44,340 bases of DNA, from contig CANBDZ010000005.1 of the NCBI GenBank assembly GCA_947367375.1, forward strand, positions 1 to 44,340, given 5' to 3'. Source of the DNA: an uncultured Bacteroidales bacterium. Lineage in GTDB: Bacteria > Bacteroidota > Bacteroidia > Bacteroidales > UBA932. The translations under genes were made by a program, and so were the position numbers. Positions 7,019 through 14,377 of this stretch are shown piece after piece (the stretch's first letter is position 1; every line of letters starts with the position of its first letter). The notes below the pieces were generated by a model. That model saw only the letters and a list, made by a program, of their open reading frames with translations. It had not been told where the DNA came from and did not search any database.

Positions 7019-7594
7019 ATGGAAGAGAATATACAATATTATGATGCCTATGAGGCAAACCTGCTCAACGAACTCCTGAAGATGTGTACAAGTCTGGGAA
7101 TGCTGGACGGAGAACTGCTGAATTCGGAGGACATCGACCAGAAATGGAAGGAATGGGCTCCCGAGTACATCGCGGAGGCTCTGCCTGAAGTAAACAGCTA
7201 CCCTGAGTTCGCCATCGCATGCGCAGGCTATGCGGGAATGGGAGTAGCACACTGGTGGGATGTTGACTGGGGCCGTCACCACAGCGCAAAGTACGAAAGT
7301 CTTCACGGAGCACGCGGATTTGACGACATGGATGAGTACATCGTACAGAACATCCTCGGTCTCTCGCTTGACTCACCTGAGGCAAAGCAGATCGTGAACA
7401 TCCTGCTCTGCTGCGCTCAGAAGGCAGTGACATACATCCGCCACGAGCACATCGAGGCACAGACAGTGAAGGCGTTCCATATCTTCGCCCGCACAGTACG
7501 CGTTATGTTTAAAATTGGTGCAGCGCTCGAGCTGAAGAGGCTCGGCTACAAGTTCCACAAGGTGGATCTTTCAAAGAGAGGAATGTACTCGTAA
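7019..7594 (+). CDS. Conserved hypothetical protein
   Basis: The 191-residue protein is not recognised. It has no signal peptide or clear membrane span and is mostly helical. It is rich in Trp, His and Tyr in its centre (AGYAGMGVAHWWDVDWGRHH at about residues 70-90), where a cluster of histidines and aspartates could bind a metal, though this is speculation. The second half has CCAQKAVTYIRHEHIEAQ and a basic end. A TAnnTTTG box (TATATTTG, 6983-6990) sits 28 bp before the ATG, so it likely has its own promoter just after the terminator of the small RNA. It converges with the glutaminyl cyclase gene, the stop codons being 5 bp apart around a short AAGAAGA/TCTTCTT palindrome. Confidence 0.7.
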   Translation: MEENIQYYDAYEANLLNELLKMCTSLGMLDGELLNSEDIDQKWKEWAPEYIAEALPEVNSYPEFAIACAGYAGMGVAHWWDVDWGRHHSAKYESLHGARGFDDMDEYIVQNILGLSLDSPEAKQIVNILLCCAQKAVTYIRHEHIEAQTVKAFHIFARTVRVMFKIGAALELKRLGYKFHKVDLSKRGMYS

Positions 7595-7599
7595 GAAGA

Positions 7600-8361
7600 C
7601 TAGTTCTTCTTTACAAGCTTGACTTCATAGAGCTTAGGCCAGTTCTTGCCGGTAAGATAGATCTTATCGGCATTTTTGTCATATGCAATGCCGTTAAGCA
7701 CGTCAGTACTGTCGGTATGCAGTTCTTTCGGAAGGAGTCCGCGACAGTCGATGATGCCCTCAACGCTTCCGTCGCGAGGATTGATGATGACGATCTCATC
7801 GGATGTATATACATTGGCCCAGACCTTTCCCTTTATATATTCGAGTTCGTTGAGCCAACGGACCGGACGATCCTCATATTTCACCGCCACCCTGCGGTCC
7901 AGCTTGAAGTTCTTGTCCATGAAATAGAGGTTGGCCGAGCCGTCGGAAGCGATGAGCTGCTTTCCATCGGTGGTTATGCCCCAACCTTCCCTCGGATATT
8001 TCCACGACGACTTGTACTGAAGGGTCTCGGCATCATAGATGAAGGCGATACGGGTCTCCCATGTAAGTATATATAGGTTATCCTCAAACATCACCGAGCC
8101 CTCGACGAAGTACTTCTTGTCGAAGTCAAGGCGTCTTTCGGCCTCGCCTGTCTCCATATTCACAACCCTGAAAGTCGACTTTCCGTTGAGTCCTGTACTT
8201 TCGTACATCTGGCCGTCCTTTATGAAGAGGCCCTGGGTGTATGATTCCGTGTCGTGAGGGTACTCCTTCACGACTTCAAGTGTATATTCTACGACTTTTC
8301 CGCTGCCGCATGAGACGAAGAGCAACGGAAGAAGAAAAAGGATCTTGGAAATATTCTTCAT
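7600..8361 (-). CDS. Glutaminyl-peptide cyclotransferase, lipoprotein
   Basis: A glutamine cyclotransferase of the plant/bacterial beta-propeller type (PF05096), which cyclises N-terminal glutamine to pyroglutamate. MKNISKILFLLPLLFVSC is a lipoprotein signal with lipobox FVSC, so the mature protein is anchored by Cys18 on the periplasmic side. Family motifs follow: YPHDTESYTQGLFIKDGQMYESTG, EGSVMFEDNLYILTW, EGWGITTDGKQLIASDGS, LNELEYIKGKVWANVYTSD and the end DVLNGIAYDKNADKIYLTGK. This start was chosen over an in-frame ATG 13 codons upstream because it begins the signal peptide. A TTTG-N21-TATCTTTG promoter on the minus strand puts transcription within a few bases of the ATG. Many Bacteroidota exported proteins expose Gln after signal cleavage, a plausible substrate pool. 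Confidence 0.9.
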   Translation of the reverse strand: MKNISKILFLLPLLFVSCGSGKVVEYTLEVVKEYPHDTESYTQGLFIKDGQMYESTGLNGKSTFRVVNMETGEAERRLDFDKKYFVEGSVMFEDNLYILTWETRIAFIYDAETLQYKSSWKYPREGWGITTDGKQLIASDGSANLYFMDKNFKLDRRVAVKYEDRPVRWLNELEYIKGKVWANVYTSDEIVIINPRDGSVEGIIDCRGLLPKELHTDSTDVLNGIAYDKNADKIYLTGKNWPKLYEVKLVKKN

Positions 8362-8368
8362 AGGTCGA

Positions 8369-8401
8369 CAAAGATAGTCATTAGTTTCGAAAACAGTCAA
8401 A
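8369..8401 (-). promoter_or_regulatory. Promoter of the glutaminyl cyclase gene (near-leaderless)
   Basis: On the minus strand TTTG (complement of 8398-8401), a 21-bp gap and TATCTTTG (complement of 8369-8376) form a good Bacteroidetes promoter. The box ends only 7 bp before the ATG at 8361, predicting a leader of zero to three bases. Confidence 0.65.
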
Positions 8402-8428
8402 GAAAACCCCGTTTTACGAAAAAAGCAC

Positions 8429-8436
8429 TAAATTTG
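8429..8436 (+). promoter_or_regulatory. -7 box upstream of the 5-alpha-reductase-family gene
   Basis: TAAATTTG fits TAnnTTTG and lies 33 bp before the ATG at 8470, giving a leader of about 28 bases. No convincing -33 element was found at the right distance. Confidence 0.45.
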
Positions 8437-8469
8437 TACGCCTTTCGGGGATGCACACATTAAAGCAAA

Positions 8470-9249
8470 ATGAACACCTACTACATTATACTCACATCCA
8501 TGGCCGTCATGGCCGTCATCGTTTTTGTCGCCTTGTTCTATTTCAAGGCCGGCTACGGCTACCTCTCCACATCCAAATGGGGACCTAAGATCGGCAACAA
8601 GACTGCGTGGGTAATAATGGAAGCTCCGGCCTTCATATTCCTGCTTTATTACACCCTTCGCTTCGCCGCTTCCGGTGTCGAAACCGGCAACAGCAGGATA
8701 GTGCTGTACATAATGGCAGGACTTTTCCTTCTTCATTATTTCCAGAGGTCATTCATCTTCCCGTTCCTGATGAGAGGCAAGAGCACAATGCCAGTGGCTA
8801 TTATGCTTATGGGACTGACATTCAACACTTTGAATGCCTATCTTATAGGAGGTTGGCTGTACGGCCAGGCACCGGAGGGGATGTATGAAACAGACTGGTT
8901 ATGGAGTCCGCGGTTCATCATCGGAGCCATCATTTTCTTTACAGGAATGGCCATCAACCTGCACTCCGACCATGTCATCAGAAACCTCCGCAAACCGGGC
9001 GACACAAAGCATTATATTCCCCGTAAAGGACTATATAAATACGTGACGTCAGCGAACTATTTCGGAGAATTCACCGAGTGGGTGGGCTATGCAATACTCA
9101 CCTGGTCACCGGCAGGACTGCTGTTCGCAGCGTGGACATTCGCCAACCTGGCTCCACGCGCAAAATCCCTGACCGCAAAGTACGAAGAAGAATTCGGCGA
9201 GGAGTATAAGTGCCTCAACAAAAAACATATAATTCCGTTCATATGGTAA
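8470..9249 (+). CDS. Steroid 5-alpha-reductase family membrane protein
   Basis: A 259-residue polytopic membrane protein of the 3-oxo-5-alpha-steroid 4-dehydrogenase family (PF02544), which reduces a delta-4 double bond with NADPH. The match to vertebrate SRD5A enzymes is striking. MEAPAF supplies Glu51 and LLHYFQRSFIFPFLMRGK supplies Tyr90, equivalent to the Glu57/Tyr91 pair of human SRD5A2. The C-terminal half has PRKGLYKYVTSANYFGEFTE, WVGYAILTWS, RAKSLTAKYEEEF and the terminal IPFIW. About six or seven hydrophobic segments are visible. The downstream Old Yellow Enzyme gene begins inside its last codons (7-bp overlap), so the two are translationally coupled. The natural substrate (bile acid, host steroid or other enone) cannot be read from sequence. 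Confidence 0.9.
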   Translation: MNTYYIILTSMAVMAVIVFVALFYFKAGYGYLSTSKWGPKIGNKTAWVIMEAPAFIFLLYYTLRFAASGVETGNSRIVLYIMAGLFLLHYFQRSFIFPFLMRGKSTMPVAIMLMGLTFNTLNAYLIGGWLYGQAPEGMYETDWLWSPRFIIGAIIFFTGMAINLHSDHVIRNLRKPGDTKHYIPRKGLYKYVTSANYFGEFTEWVGYAILTWSPAGLLFAAWTFANLAPRAKSLTAKYEEEFGEEYKCLNKKHIIPFIW

Positions 9250-10505
9250 CGAACGAGTTGTTTACCCCATACAAGATCGGCCCTGTAGAACTGAAGAACA
9301 GGACCATAAGGTCGGCTGCCTTCGAGGCGATGTGCCCCGGACAGAGGCCGTCCCAGGAGCTGTTCGACTACCACACGGCTGTAGCCCGCGGAGGTATTGC
9401 AATGACTACAGTTGCCTATGCAGCAGTGTGCAGAAGCGGTCTTTCGTTCGAAAACCAGCTTTGGATGCGTGAGGAGATCGTGCCTGAGCTCAAAACTCTC
9501 ACAGACGCCATCCACAAGGAAGGAGCAAAGGCCTCGATCCAGCTGGGACATTGCGGAAACATGTCACACAGAAGCATATGCGGATGCATGCCTTACGGCG
9601 CAAGCCGAGGATTCAACCTCTACTCCCCTACATTCGTCCAGAAGATGAATATGGAGCAGATCAACGAGGTCGCTGACGCTTATGGACACGCAGTGGAACT
9701 CGCGATTGAAGCTGGCTTCGACGCTGTCGAGATCCACGCCGGCCACGGCTACCTTATATCCCAGTTCCTGTCGCCATATACAAACCATCGCCGCGACGAA
9801 TTCGGAGGTTCTCTGGAGAACAGGATGAGGTTTATGAATATGTGTGTTTCCAAGGCAGTTGATGCAGGTAAAGGAAAGATTGCTATATTTGCAAAATTAA
9901 ACACGAGAGACGGATTCAAGGGAGGCCAGGAAACTGACGAACTGATCGAAGTAGCTAAGGAGCTGAGAAGGCTTGGAGTTGACTCGATTGTCCTTTCCGG
10001 AGGCTTTGTAAGCAGACATCCTCAGTACGTCATGAGGGGTCAGTTCCCGGTGAAGACGATAGTGCATTACTTCCCTTGGAGCAAGTGGTGGCTGAAACTC
10101 GGCGTCACACTCGCAGGAAAGCTTGTGGCTCCGACAGTTCCGTTCAAGAAGCTGTTTTTCATGGAGGACGCGCTGAAGTTCCGCGAAGCAATGCCGGACT
10201 ACCCTTTCGTTTATGTGGGAGGAGTGACCGACAGAAAGAGCGCTGACGAGGCTCTGGAAAAAGGATTTCCGATGATCCAGATGGGCCGTGCGGTCCTCGA
10301 GGACACGGACTTCGTGAACAAGATGGCGGCAGACGAAAACCACTGCAGCGGCTGCAGCCACAGCAACTTCTGCATAGGCAGAATGTACTCAAAATCAATG
10401 CAATGCCACAAACATTGCGAAGACATAACCCCAGCACTCCGAAAGGAAGTGAAAAGGGTGGAAGCACAAAACGACAAACTCGAGCGCAAGCTCGGCTACA
10501 AATAA
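9243..10505 (+). CDS. Old Yellow Enzyme family NADH:flavin oxidoreductase
   Basis: A 420-residue FMN-dependent ene-reductase with a TIM barrel: LFTPYKIGPVELKNRTIRSA, SIQLGHCGNMSH, the signature HAGHGYLISQFLSPYTNHRR followed by DEFGGSLENR, and VYVGGVTDRKSADEALEKG with MGRAVLEDTDFV near the end. The C-terminus has a cysteine cluster C-x2-C-x5-C-x10-C-x3-C (HCSGCSHSNFCIGRMYSKSM, then QCHKHC), resembling the Fe-S ligands of the 2,4-dienoyl-CoA reductase/BaiCD branch, but the second NAD(P)-binding domain of those proteins is absent. The start is the ATG overlapping the end of the 5-alpha-reductase gene. In Bacteroidales a 5-alpha-reductase next to an OYE-type 5-beta-reductase has been reported for 3-oxo-delta-4 bile acid reduction. 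That parallel is from memory and the substrate is inferred. Confidence 0.88.
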   Translation: MVTNELFTPYKIGPVELKNRTIRSAAFEAMCPGQRPSQELFDYHTAVARGGIAMTTVAYAAVCRSGLSFENQLWMREEIVPELKTLTDAIHKEGAKASIQLGHCGNMSHRSICGCMPYGASRGFNLYSPTFVQKMNMEQINEVADAYGHAVELAIEAGFDAVEIHAGHGYLISQFLSPYTNHRRDEFGGSLENRMRFMNMCVSKAVDAGKGKIAIFAKLNTRDGFKGGQETDELIEVAKELRRLGVDSIVLSGGFVSRHPQYVMRGQFPVKTIVHYFPWSKWWLKLGVTLAGKLVAPTVPFKKLFFMEDALKFREAMPDYPFVYVGGVTDRKSADEALEKGFPMIQMGRAVLEDTDFVNKMAADENHCSGCSHSNFCIGRMYSKSMQCHKHCEDITPALRKEVKRVEAQNDKLERKLGYK

Positions 10506-10511
10506 AGGGAA

Positions 10512-10834
10512 ATAAGGTAGTTTGACCTGTCGCTGCTTTTAGCAGAGGAAAGTCCGGACAGGGAGGGCAGCCTGCTGCGGAAAGCGCAGGTGGGAGTAAT
10601 CTTACGGATGCCGTAACAGAAAACAAACCGCCAGAAATGGTAAGGGTGAAACCGCGAGGTAAGAGCTCACGACGCCGTGTGGCGACATACGACGGTGACG
10701 GCACCAGGCCCTGCAAGACCAAATATACTGATGATGTTCCTCGGAACAAAATGGACGGCCCGTTCACATCAGGGGGTAGGTTGCGAAGATAAATGACAGG
10801 ATAAAACAGAAACCGGCTTACGGAACTGCCTTAC
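10512..10834 (+). ncRNA. rnpB: RNase P RNA (bacterial type A)
   Basis: The catalytic RNA of ribonuclease P, which removes 5' leaders from pre-tRNAs. Conserved blocks are GAGGAAAGTCCGGAC near 10547-10561 (P4 5' strand region), GGTAAGGGTGAAAC, GGTAAGAGCTCAC, and ACAGAAACCGGCTTACGG near the end. The ends were set from helix P1: AAGGTAGTT (10514-10522) pairs with AACTGCCTT (10824-10832), with one G-U pair. It begins 7 bases after the OYE stop and I see no TAnnTTTG box at the right distance, so it may be processed from, or have a promoter within, the upstream gene. Confidence 0.96.
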
Positions 10835-10839
10835 ATCAG

Positions 10840-10868
10840 GAGGATGGCCACACGGCCATCCTCTTTTT
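10840..10868 (+). terminator. Intrinsic terminator after rnpB
   Basis: GAGGATGGCC (10840-10849), loop ACAC and GGCCATCCTC (10854-10863) form a perfect 10-bp stem followed by TTTTTT. Confidence 0.92.
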
Positions 10869-10914
10869 TATTGCAAAAATGCGTTTCGGGAGTGGAATTT
10901 ATTCCATATTTCTG

Positions 10915-10945
10915 TTGCAGAAGATAGGAAGAAAAGTTATCTTTG
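10915..10945 (+). promoter_or_regulatory. Promoter of the DUF1846-lipid-glp gene run
   Basis: TTG (10915-10917), 20 bp and TATCTTTG (10938-10945) fit the Bacteroidetes consensus. The box ends 8 bp before the chosen ATG at 10954, so the leader should be only a few bases long. Confidence 0.65.
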
Positions 10946-10953
10946 TATCCCGT

Positions 10954-12420
10954 ATGAAAATCGGATTTGACAACGAAAAGTATCTTAAGATACAGTCCGA
11001 ACAGATCAAGAAAAGGATTGCTCAGTTCGGCGACAAACTGTACCTCGAATTCGGAGGTAAATTATTTGACGACCATCACGCAAGCCGCGTGCTGCCGGGC
11101 TTTCTTCCCGACAGTAAGCTTCAGATGCTCCTCCAGTTGAAGGATGAGGCTGAAATCATTCTGGTCATCAGCGCATTGGACATTGAAAAGAACAAGGTCA
11201 GAGGTGACCTTGGTATCACCTATGATGAAGACGTGCTCCGCCTTCGTTCAGAGTTCGAGAACATCGGACTCTATGTAGGCTGCGTAGTCATCACCCACTT
11301 CAACGGCCAGTCCAGCGCAGATGCATACAGAGCGCGACTTGAGCGTCAGGGCATCAAGGTGTACTATCACTACACAATCGAAGGCTACCCGCACAACGTA
11401 GCTCTTATTGACTCAGACGAAGGATTCGGAAAAAATGACTACATCGAGACCACACGCCCTCTCGTGGTGGTGACAGCTCCAGGTCCGGGCAGCGGCAAGA
11501 TGGCCGTGTGCCTCAGCCAGCTGTACAACGAAAACAAAAGAGGCATAAAGGCAGGTTACGCCAAGTTCGAGACCTTCCCAGTGTGGAATCTTGCTCTCAA
11601 GCACCCTGTGAACATCGCGTACGAGGCGGCTACAGCTGACCTCAACGACGTGAATATGATCGACCCGTTCCATCTCGAGGCGTACGGCGACATATCCGTA
11701 AGCTACAACCGCGACACAGAGATATTCCCAGTTCTCAACGCCATCTTCGAAGGCATATATGGAGAGAATCCGTACAAGTCACCTACCGATATGGGTGTGA
11801 ACATGATCGGATTCTGCATGAGCGACGAAGACGTATGCTGCAATGCGGCAAGAGAGGAGATCATCAGACGCTACTATAAGGCTCTCTGCAACCTGGCAAC
11901 CAACGGAGACAACGAGAGTGAGGTGAACAAGATCTCGCTCATCATGAAGCAGGCTAAGCTGACTACCGACTACAGAAGGACAACCGTTGCAGCGCACGAC
12001 AGAAAGGAGCGCTCAGGAGTTGCTACAGCTGCAATCGAGCTTCAGGACGGAACCATCATCACTTCACGCACAAGCTCGCTCCTGGGACCTTGCGCTGCCC
12101 TCATCCTGAATGCGACAAAGCACCTTGCCGGACTTGCTCACGCTGTAAAGCTGATTCCAGAAGAGATGATCGCCCCTATCCAGAAGACTAAGGTGAACTA
12201 TCTCCACGGCCACAACCCACGCCTCCACACTGACGAGGTGCTGGTTGCTATCTCTATGCTCAGCAACAATGACGAGAACTGCCAGAAGGCATTGGCACAG
12301 CTGCCGAAACTCGAAGGATGCCAGGCTCACTGTACAGTAATGCTCAGCGAAGTGGACCACAAGATCTTCAAGAAGCTTGGAGTCGGACTCACATGCGACC
12401 CAGTTAAAAAGATAGAGTAA
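10954..12420 (+). CDS. DUF1846 (UPF0371) family protein
   Basis: A 488-residue cytosolic protein of the DUF1846 family, whose function is unknown. Typical stretches are MKIGFDNEKYLKIQSEQIKK, FGGKLFDDHHASRVLPGFLP, the glycine-rich loop VVVTAPGPGSGKMAVCLSQL that resembles a nucleotide-binding P-loop but is one residue short of Walker A, ATADLNDVNMIDPFHLEAYG, DMGVNMIGFCMSDEDVC and SRTSSLLGPCAALILNATK. The start follows the family N-terminus and lies just after a promoter; a longer in-frame opening from 10879 runs through that promoter and is rejected. It heads a run of six genes with gaps of 3-14 bp ending with glpC, and the next gene starts 3 bp after its stop. Any role in lipid or glycerol-phosphate metabolism is suggested only by this position. 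Confidence 0.9.
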   Translation: MKIGFDNEKYLKIQSEQIKKRIAQFGDKLYLEFGGKLFDDHHASRVLPGFLPDSKLQMLLQLKDEAEIILVISALDIEKNKVRGDLGITYDEDVLRLRSEFENIGLYVGCVVITHFNGQSSADAYRARLERQGIKVYYHYTIEGYPHNVALIDSDEGFGKNDYIETTRPLVVVTAPGPGSGKMAVCLSQLYNENKRGIKAGYAKFETFPVWNLALKHPVNIAYEAATADLNDVNMIDPFHLEAYGDISVSYNRDTEIFPVLNAIFEGIYGENPYKSPTDMGVNMIGFCMSDEDVCCNAAREEIIRRYYKALCNLATNGDNESEVNKISLIMKQAKLTTDYRRTTVAAHDRKERSGVATAAIELQDGTIITSRTSSLLGPCAALILNATKHLAGLAHAVKLIPEEMIAPIQKTKVNYLHGHNPRLHTDEVLVAISMLSNNDENCQKALAQLPKLEGCQAHCTVMLSEVDHKIFKKLGVGLTCDPVKKIE

Positions 12421-12423
12421 ACA

Positions 12424-13239
12424 ATGGAAGAAAGAGTGCCTCAAATACTCGATCTGGAAGCGATCATTGTAGCGAGAGCGGGAAAGAAGGCGAAGTACAT
12501 TCCCAAATTCCTGATCCGTTGGTTCACCAGATTTGCTCATCAGGACTTCATCAACGGCTACCTCAAGGAAGGTTATGTCGGTGTGGAGTTCTGCGAACAC
12601 GCTATCGAGTACTTGGGAGTGACCGTCGAGGTCGAAGGACTGGAGAATCTTCCTGATGACGGAAGAAAATACACCTTTGTGTCCAACCACCCTCTCGGAG
12701 CGATTGACGGAGTGACACTTGGTATGATCCTCGGAAAGAAGTACGACGGAAAGATCAAGTACCTGATGAACGACCTGTTGATGAATCTTAAGGGCATGGC
12801 TCCTCTAGGAATTCCAATCAATAAGATCGGCTCGCAGGCAAGAAACCTTCCTAGGCTGATGAACGAAGTGTTCCAGTCGGACAATCAGATGCTGATCTTC
12901 CCCGCAGGACTATGCTCAAGAAAGATTGACGGAAAGATTCAGGACATCCCTTGGGGAAAGGCATTTGTGGCCAAAAGCCGTGAGACAGGCAGGGACATCG
13001 TCCCTATATATTTCGAGGGAAGAAATTCCAACAGATTCTACCGAGTGGCTACTTGGTGCAAGAGGCTGAAGCTGAAATTCAACTTTGCCATGCTGCTTCT
13101 CCCTAACGAGATGGTGATAAGCAAAGGCAACACGTATAAGATAAAGATCGGAAAACCGATCCCTATTGACAGTCTGGACCGTTCGAAGCATGATCACGAA
13201 TGGGCTCAGGAAATCAGACAGATGGTGTACGAACTTTAA
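12424..13239 (+). CDS. glsA: PlsC-like O-acyltransferase, probable glycine-lipid synthesis
   Basis: A 271-residue lysophospholipid-acyltransferase-like enzyme. VSNHPLGAIDG carries the His and Asp of the catalytic motif, here spaced H-x5-D instead of the usual H-x4-D, as in the Bacteroidetes branch. Further motifs are MAPLGIPINKIG, LIFPAGLCSRKIDGKIQDIP (acyl-acceptor region) and DIVPIYFEGRNS. The following gene encodes a GNAT-type N-acyltransferase. In Bacteroides thetaiotaomicron an N-acyltransferase/O-acyltransferase pair (glsB/glsA) makes glycine lipids, and this pair matches that description. The O-acyltransferase would add the second acyl chain to N-(3-hydroxyacyl)glycine at the inner membrane. 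Assignment rests on family and pairing; the head-group amino acid could differ. Confidence 0.72.
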   Translation: MEERVPQILDLEAIIVARAGKKAKYIPKFLIRWFTRFAHQDFINGYLKEGYVGVEFCEHAIEYLGVTVEVEGLENLPDDGRKYTFVSNHPLGAIDGVTLGMILGKKYDGKIKYLMNDLLMNLKGMAPLGIPINKIGSQARNLPRLMNEVFQSDNQMLIFPAGLCSRKIDGKIQDIPWGKAFVAKSRETGRDIVPIYFEGRNSNRFYRVATWCKRLKLKFNFAMLLLPNEMVISKGNTYKIKIGKPIPIDSLDRSKHDHEWAQEIRQMVYEL

Positions 13240-13248
13240 CCTGAAACC

Positions 13249-14370
13249 ATGGAATCTATAATCAAACCTATTGATGTTCAGATCCTGAAGTCGGAATTAA
13301 CACCGGCCAAGAAGTTAAGGGATACGAACAAAGGCCATAATGAGATCTACATTCTGGATCACCACGATTCTCCGAATGTGATGCTTGAGATCGGCCGACT
13401 GCGCGAAGAGGCATTCAGAGACTCGGGCGGAGGAAGCGGACTTGCTGCTGATATTGACGAATTCGACACAATGGAACGCCCATATAGACAGCTAATCGTG
13501 TGGGACCCAGACAACGAAAAGATTCTCGGAGGCTACAGATACATATACGGAAGCGACATAAAGATCGACGAGAATGGACAGCCGGTTCTTGCGACCTCAC
13601 ACATGTTCAACTTTTCGGAAAAATTCGTGAAGGAGTACCTTCCTCACACAATTGAGTTGGGAAGAAGTTTCGTGGCTCCGGAGTACCAGAGCAGACAGGC
13701 CGGAGTAAAGGCCCTCTTTGCACTTGACAACCTTTGGGACGGACTTTGCGCCCTGGTCATCGAGAGACCGGGCATGAAGTACTTCTTCGGAAAGATGACA
13801 ATGTATCCGGAGTACAACCGTGAAGCACGCGACCTGATCCAACACTTCCTCTTCAAGCATTTTGAGGACAAGGAAAAGTTGGTGACTCCGATGGAGCCTC
13901 TCAAGATAGAAACGGATGTAAATTATATGAACAGCGTCCTCACAGAGGAGGACTTCAAAGAGGACTACAAACTCTTGAATGCAGAGGTAAGAAAGCACGG
14001 TGTGAACATTCCTCCTCTTGTTAATGCATACATGAGCCTCTCCCCTACGATGAAGATGTTCGGTGGAGGAATCAACCATGAGTTCAGCGATGCTGAAGAG
14101 ACTTGTATCCTTATCACATATGATGAAATACATAAGGAAAAGTTAGAGCGACATTCTGATTCTTTCATTCAGGAAAAATACGAAAAGATAGAGCGCCGAT
14201 TCCCGAAGTTCGTAGCGATAATGGGCGACGGATTAAGGGAGATGCTGGCAAGGAGACGTGAGATAAGACAGAAAAAGGCAGAGCTGAAGGCTCAGAAGAA
14301 AGAGCAGAAGAAATCCGCTCGCAAGGCAAAGAAGGCAAATAAACAGAATAAGAAAAACCAACAAAAATAA
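13249..14370 (+). CDS. glsB: GNAT-type N-acyltransferase, probable glycine-lipid synthesis
   Basis: A 373-residue protein of the OlsB/hemolysin-like GNAT group (PF13444 type). Motifs are MLEIGRLREEAFRDSGGGSG, DEFDTMERPYRQLIVWDPDN, ILGGYRYIYG and ELGRSFVAPEYQ, followed by LFALDNLWDGLCALV, a normal arrangement for enzymes that acylate an amino-acid nitrogen with a hydroxyacyl chain. With the PlsC-like gene 9 bp upstream it forms a GlsB/GlsA pair for amino-acid lipids. An unusual feature is the last 40 residues, RRREIRQKKAELKAQKKEQK continuing to the end, made almost wholly of Lys, Arg, Gln and Ala. This basic tail may attach the enzyme to acidic membrane lipid or RNA. glpA begins 7 bp after its stop. 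Confidence 0.75.
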   Translation: MESIIKPIDVQILKSELTPAKKLRDTNKGHNEIYILDHHDSPNVMLEIGRLREEAFRDSGGGSGLAADIDEFDTMERPYRQLIVWDPDNEKILGGYRYIYGSDIKIDENGQPVLATSHMFNFSEKFVKEYLPHTIELGRSFVAPEYQSRQAGVKALFALDNLWDGLCALVIERPGMKYFFGKMTMYPEYNREARDLIQHFLFKHFEDKEKLVTPMEPLKIETDVNYMNSVLTEEDFKEDYKLLNAEVRKHGVNIPPLVNAYMSLSPTMKMFGGGINHEFSDAEETCILITYDEIHKEKLERHSDSFIQEKYEKIERRFPKFVAIMGDGLREMLARRREIRQKKAELKAQKKEQKKSARKAKKANKQNKKNQQK

Positions 14371-14377
14371 TTCTATT

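Noticed and set aside
7590..7612. AAGAAGA/TCTTCTT palindrome between convergent genes as a terminator
   Set aside because: The stem is short and A-T rich and overlaps the coding ends; stability is too low to call.
10159..10767. 202-codon minus-strand frame across the OYE end and rnpB
   Set aside because: Cys/Arg/Ser/Pro-rich composition without any motif, opposite two well-identified genes.
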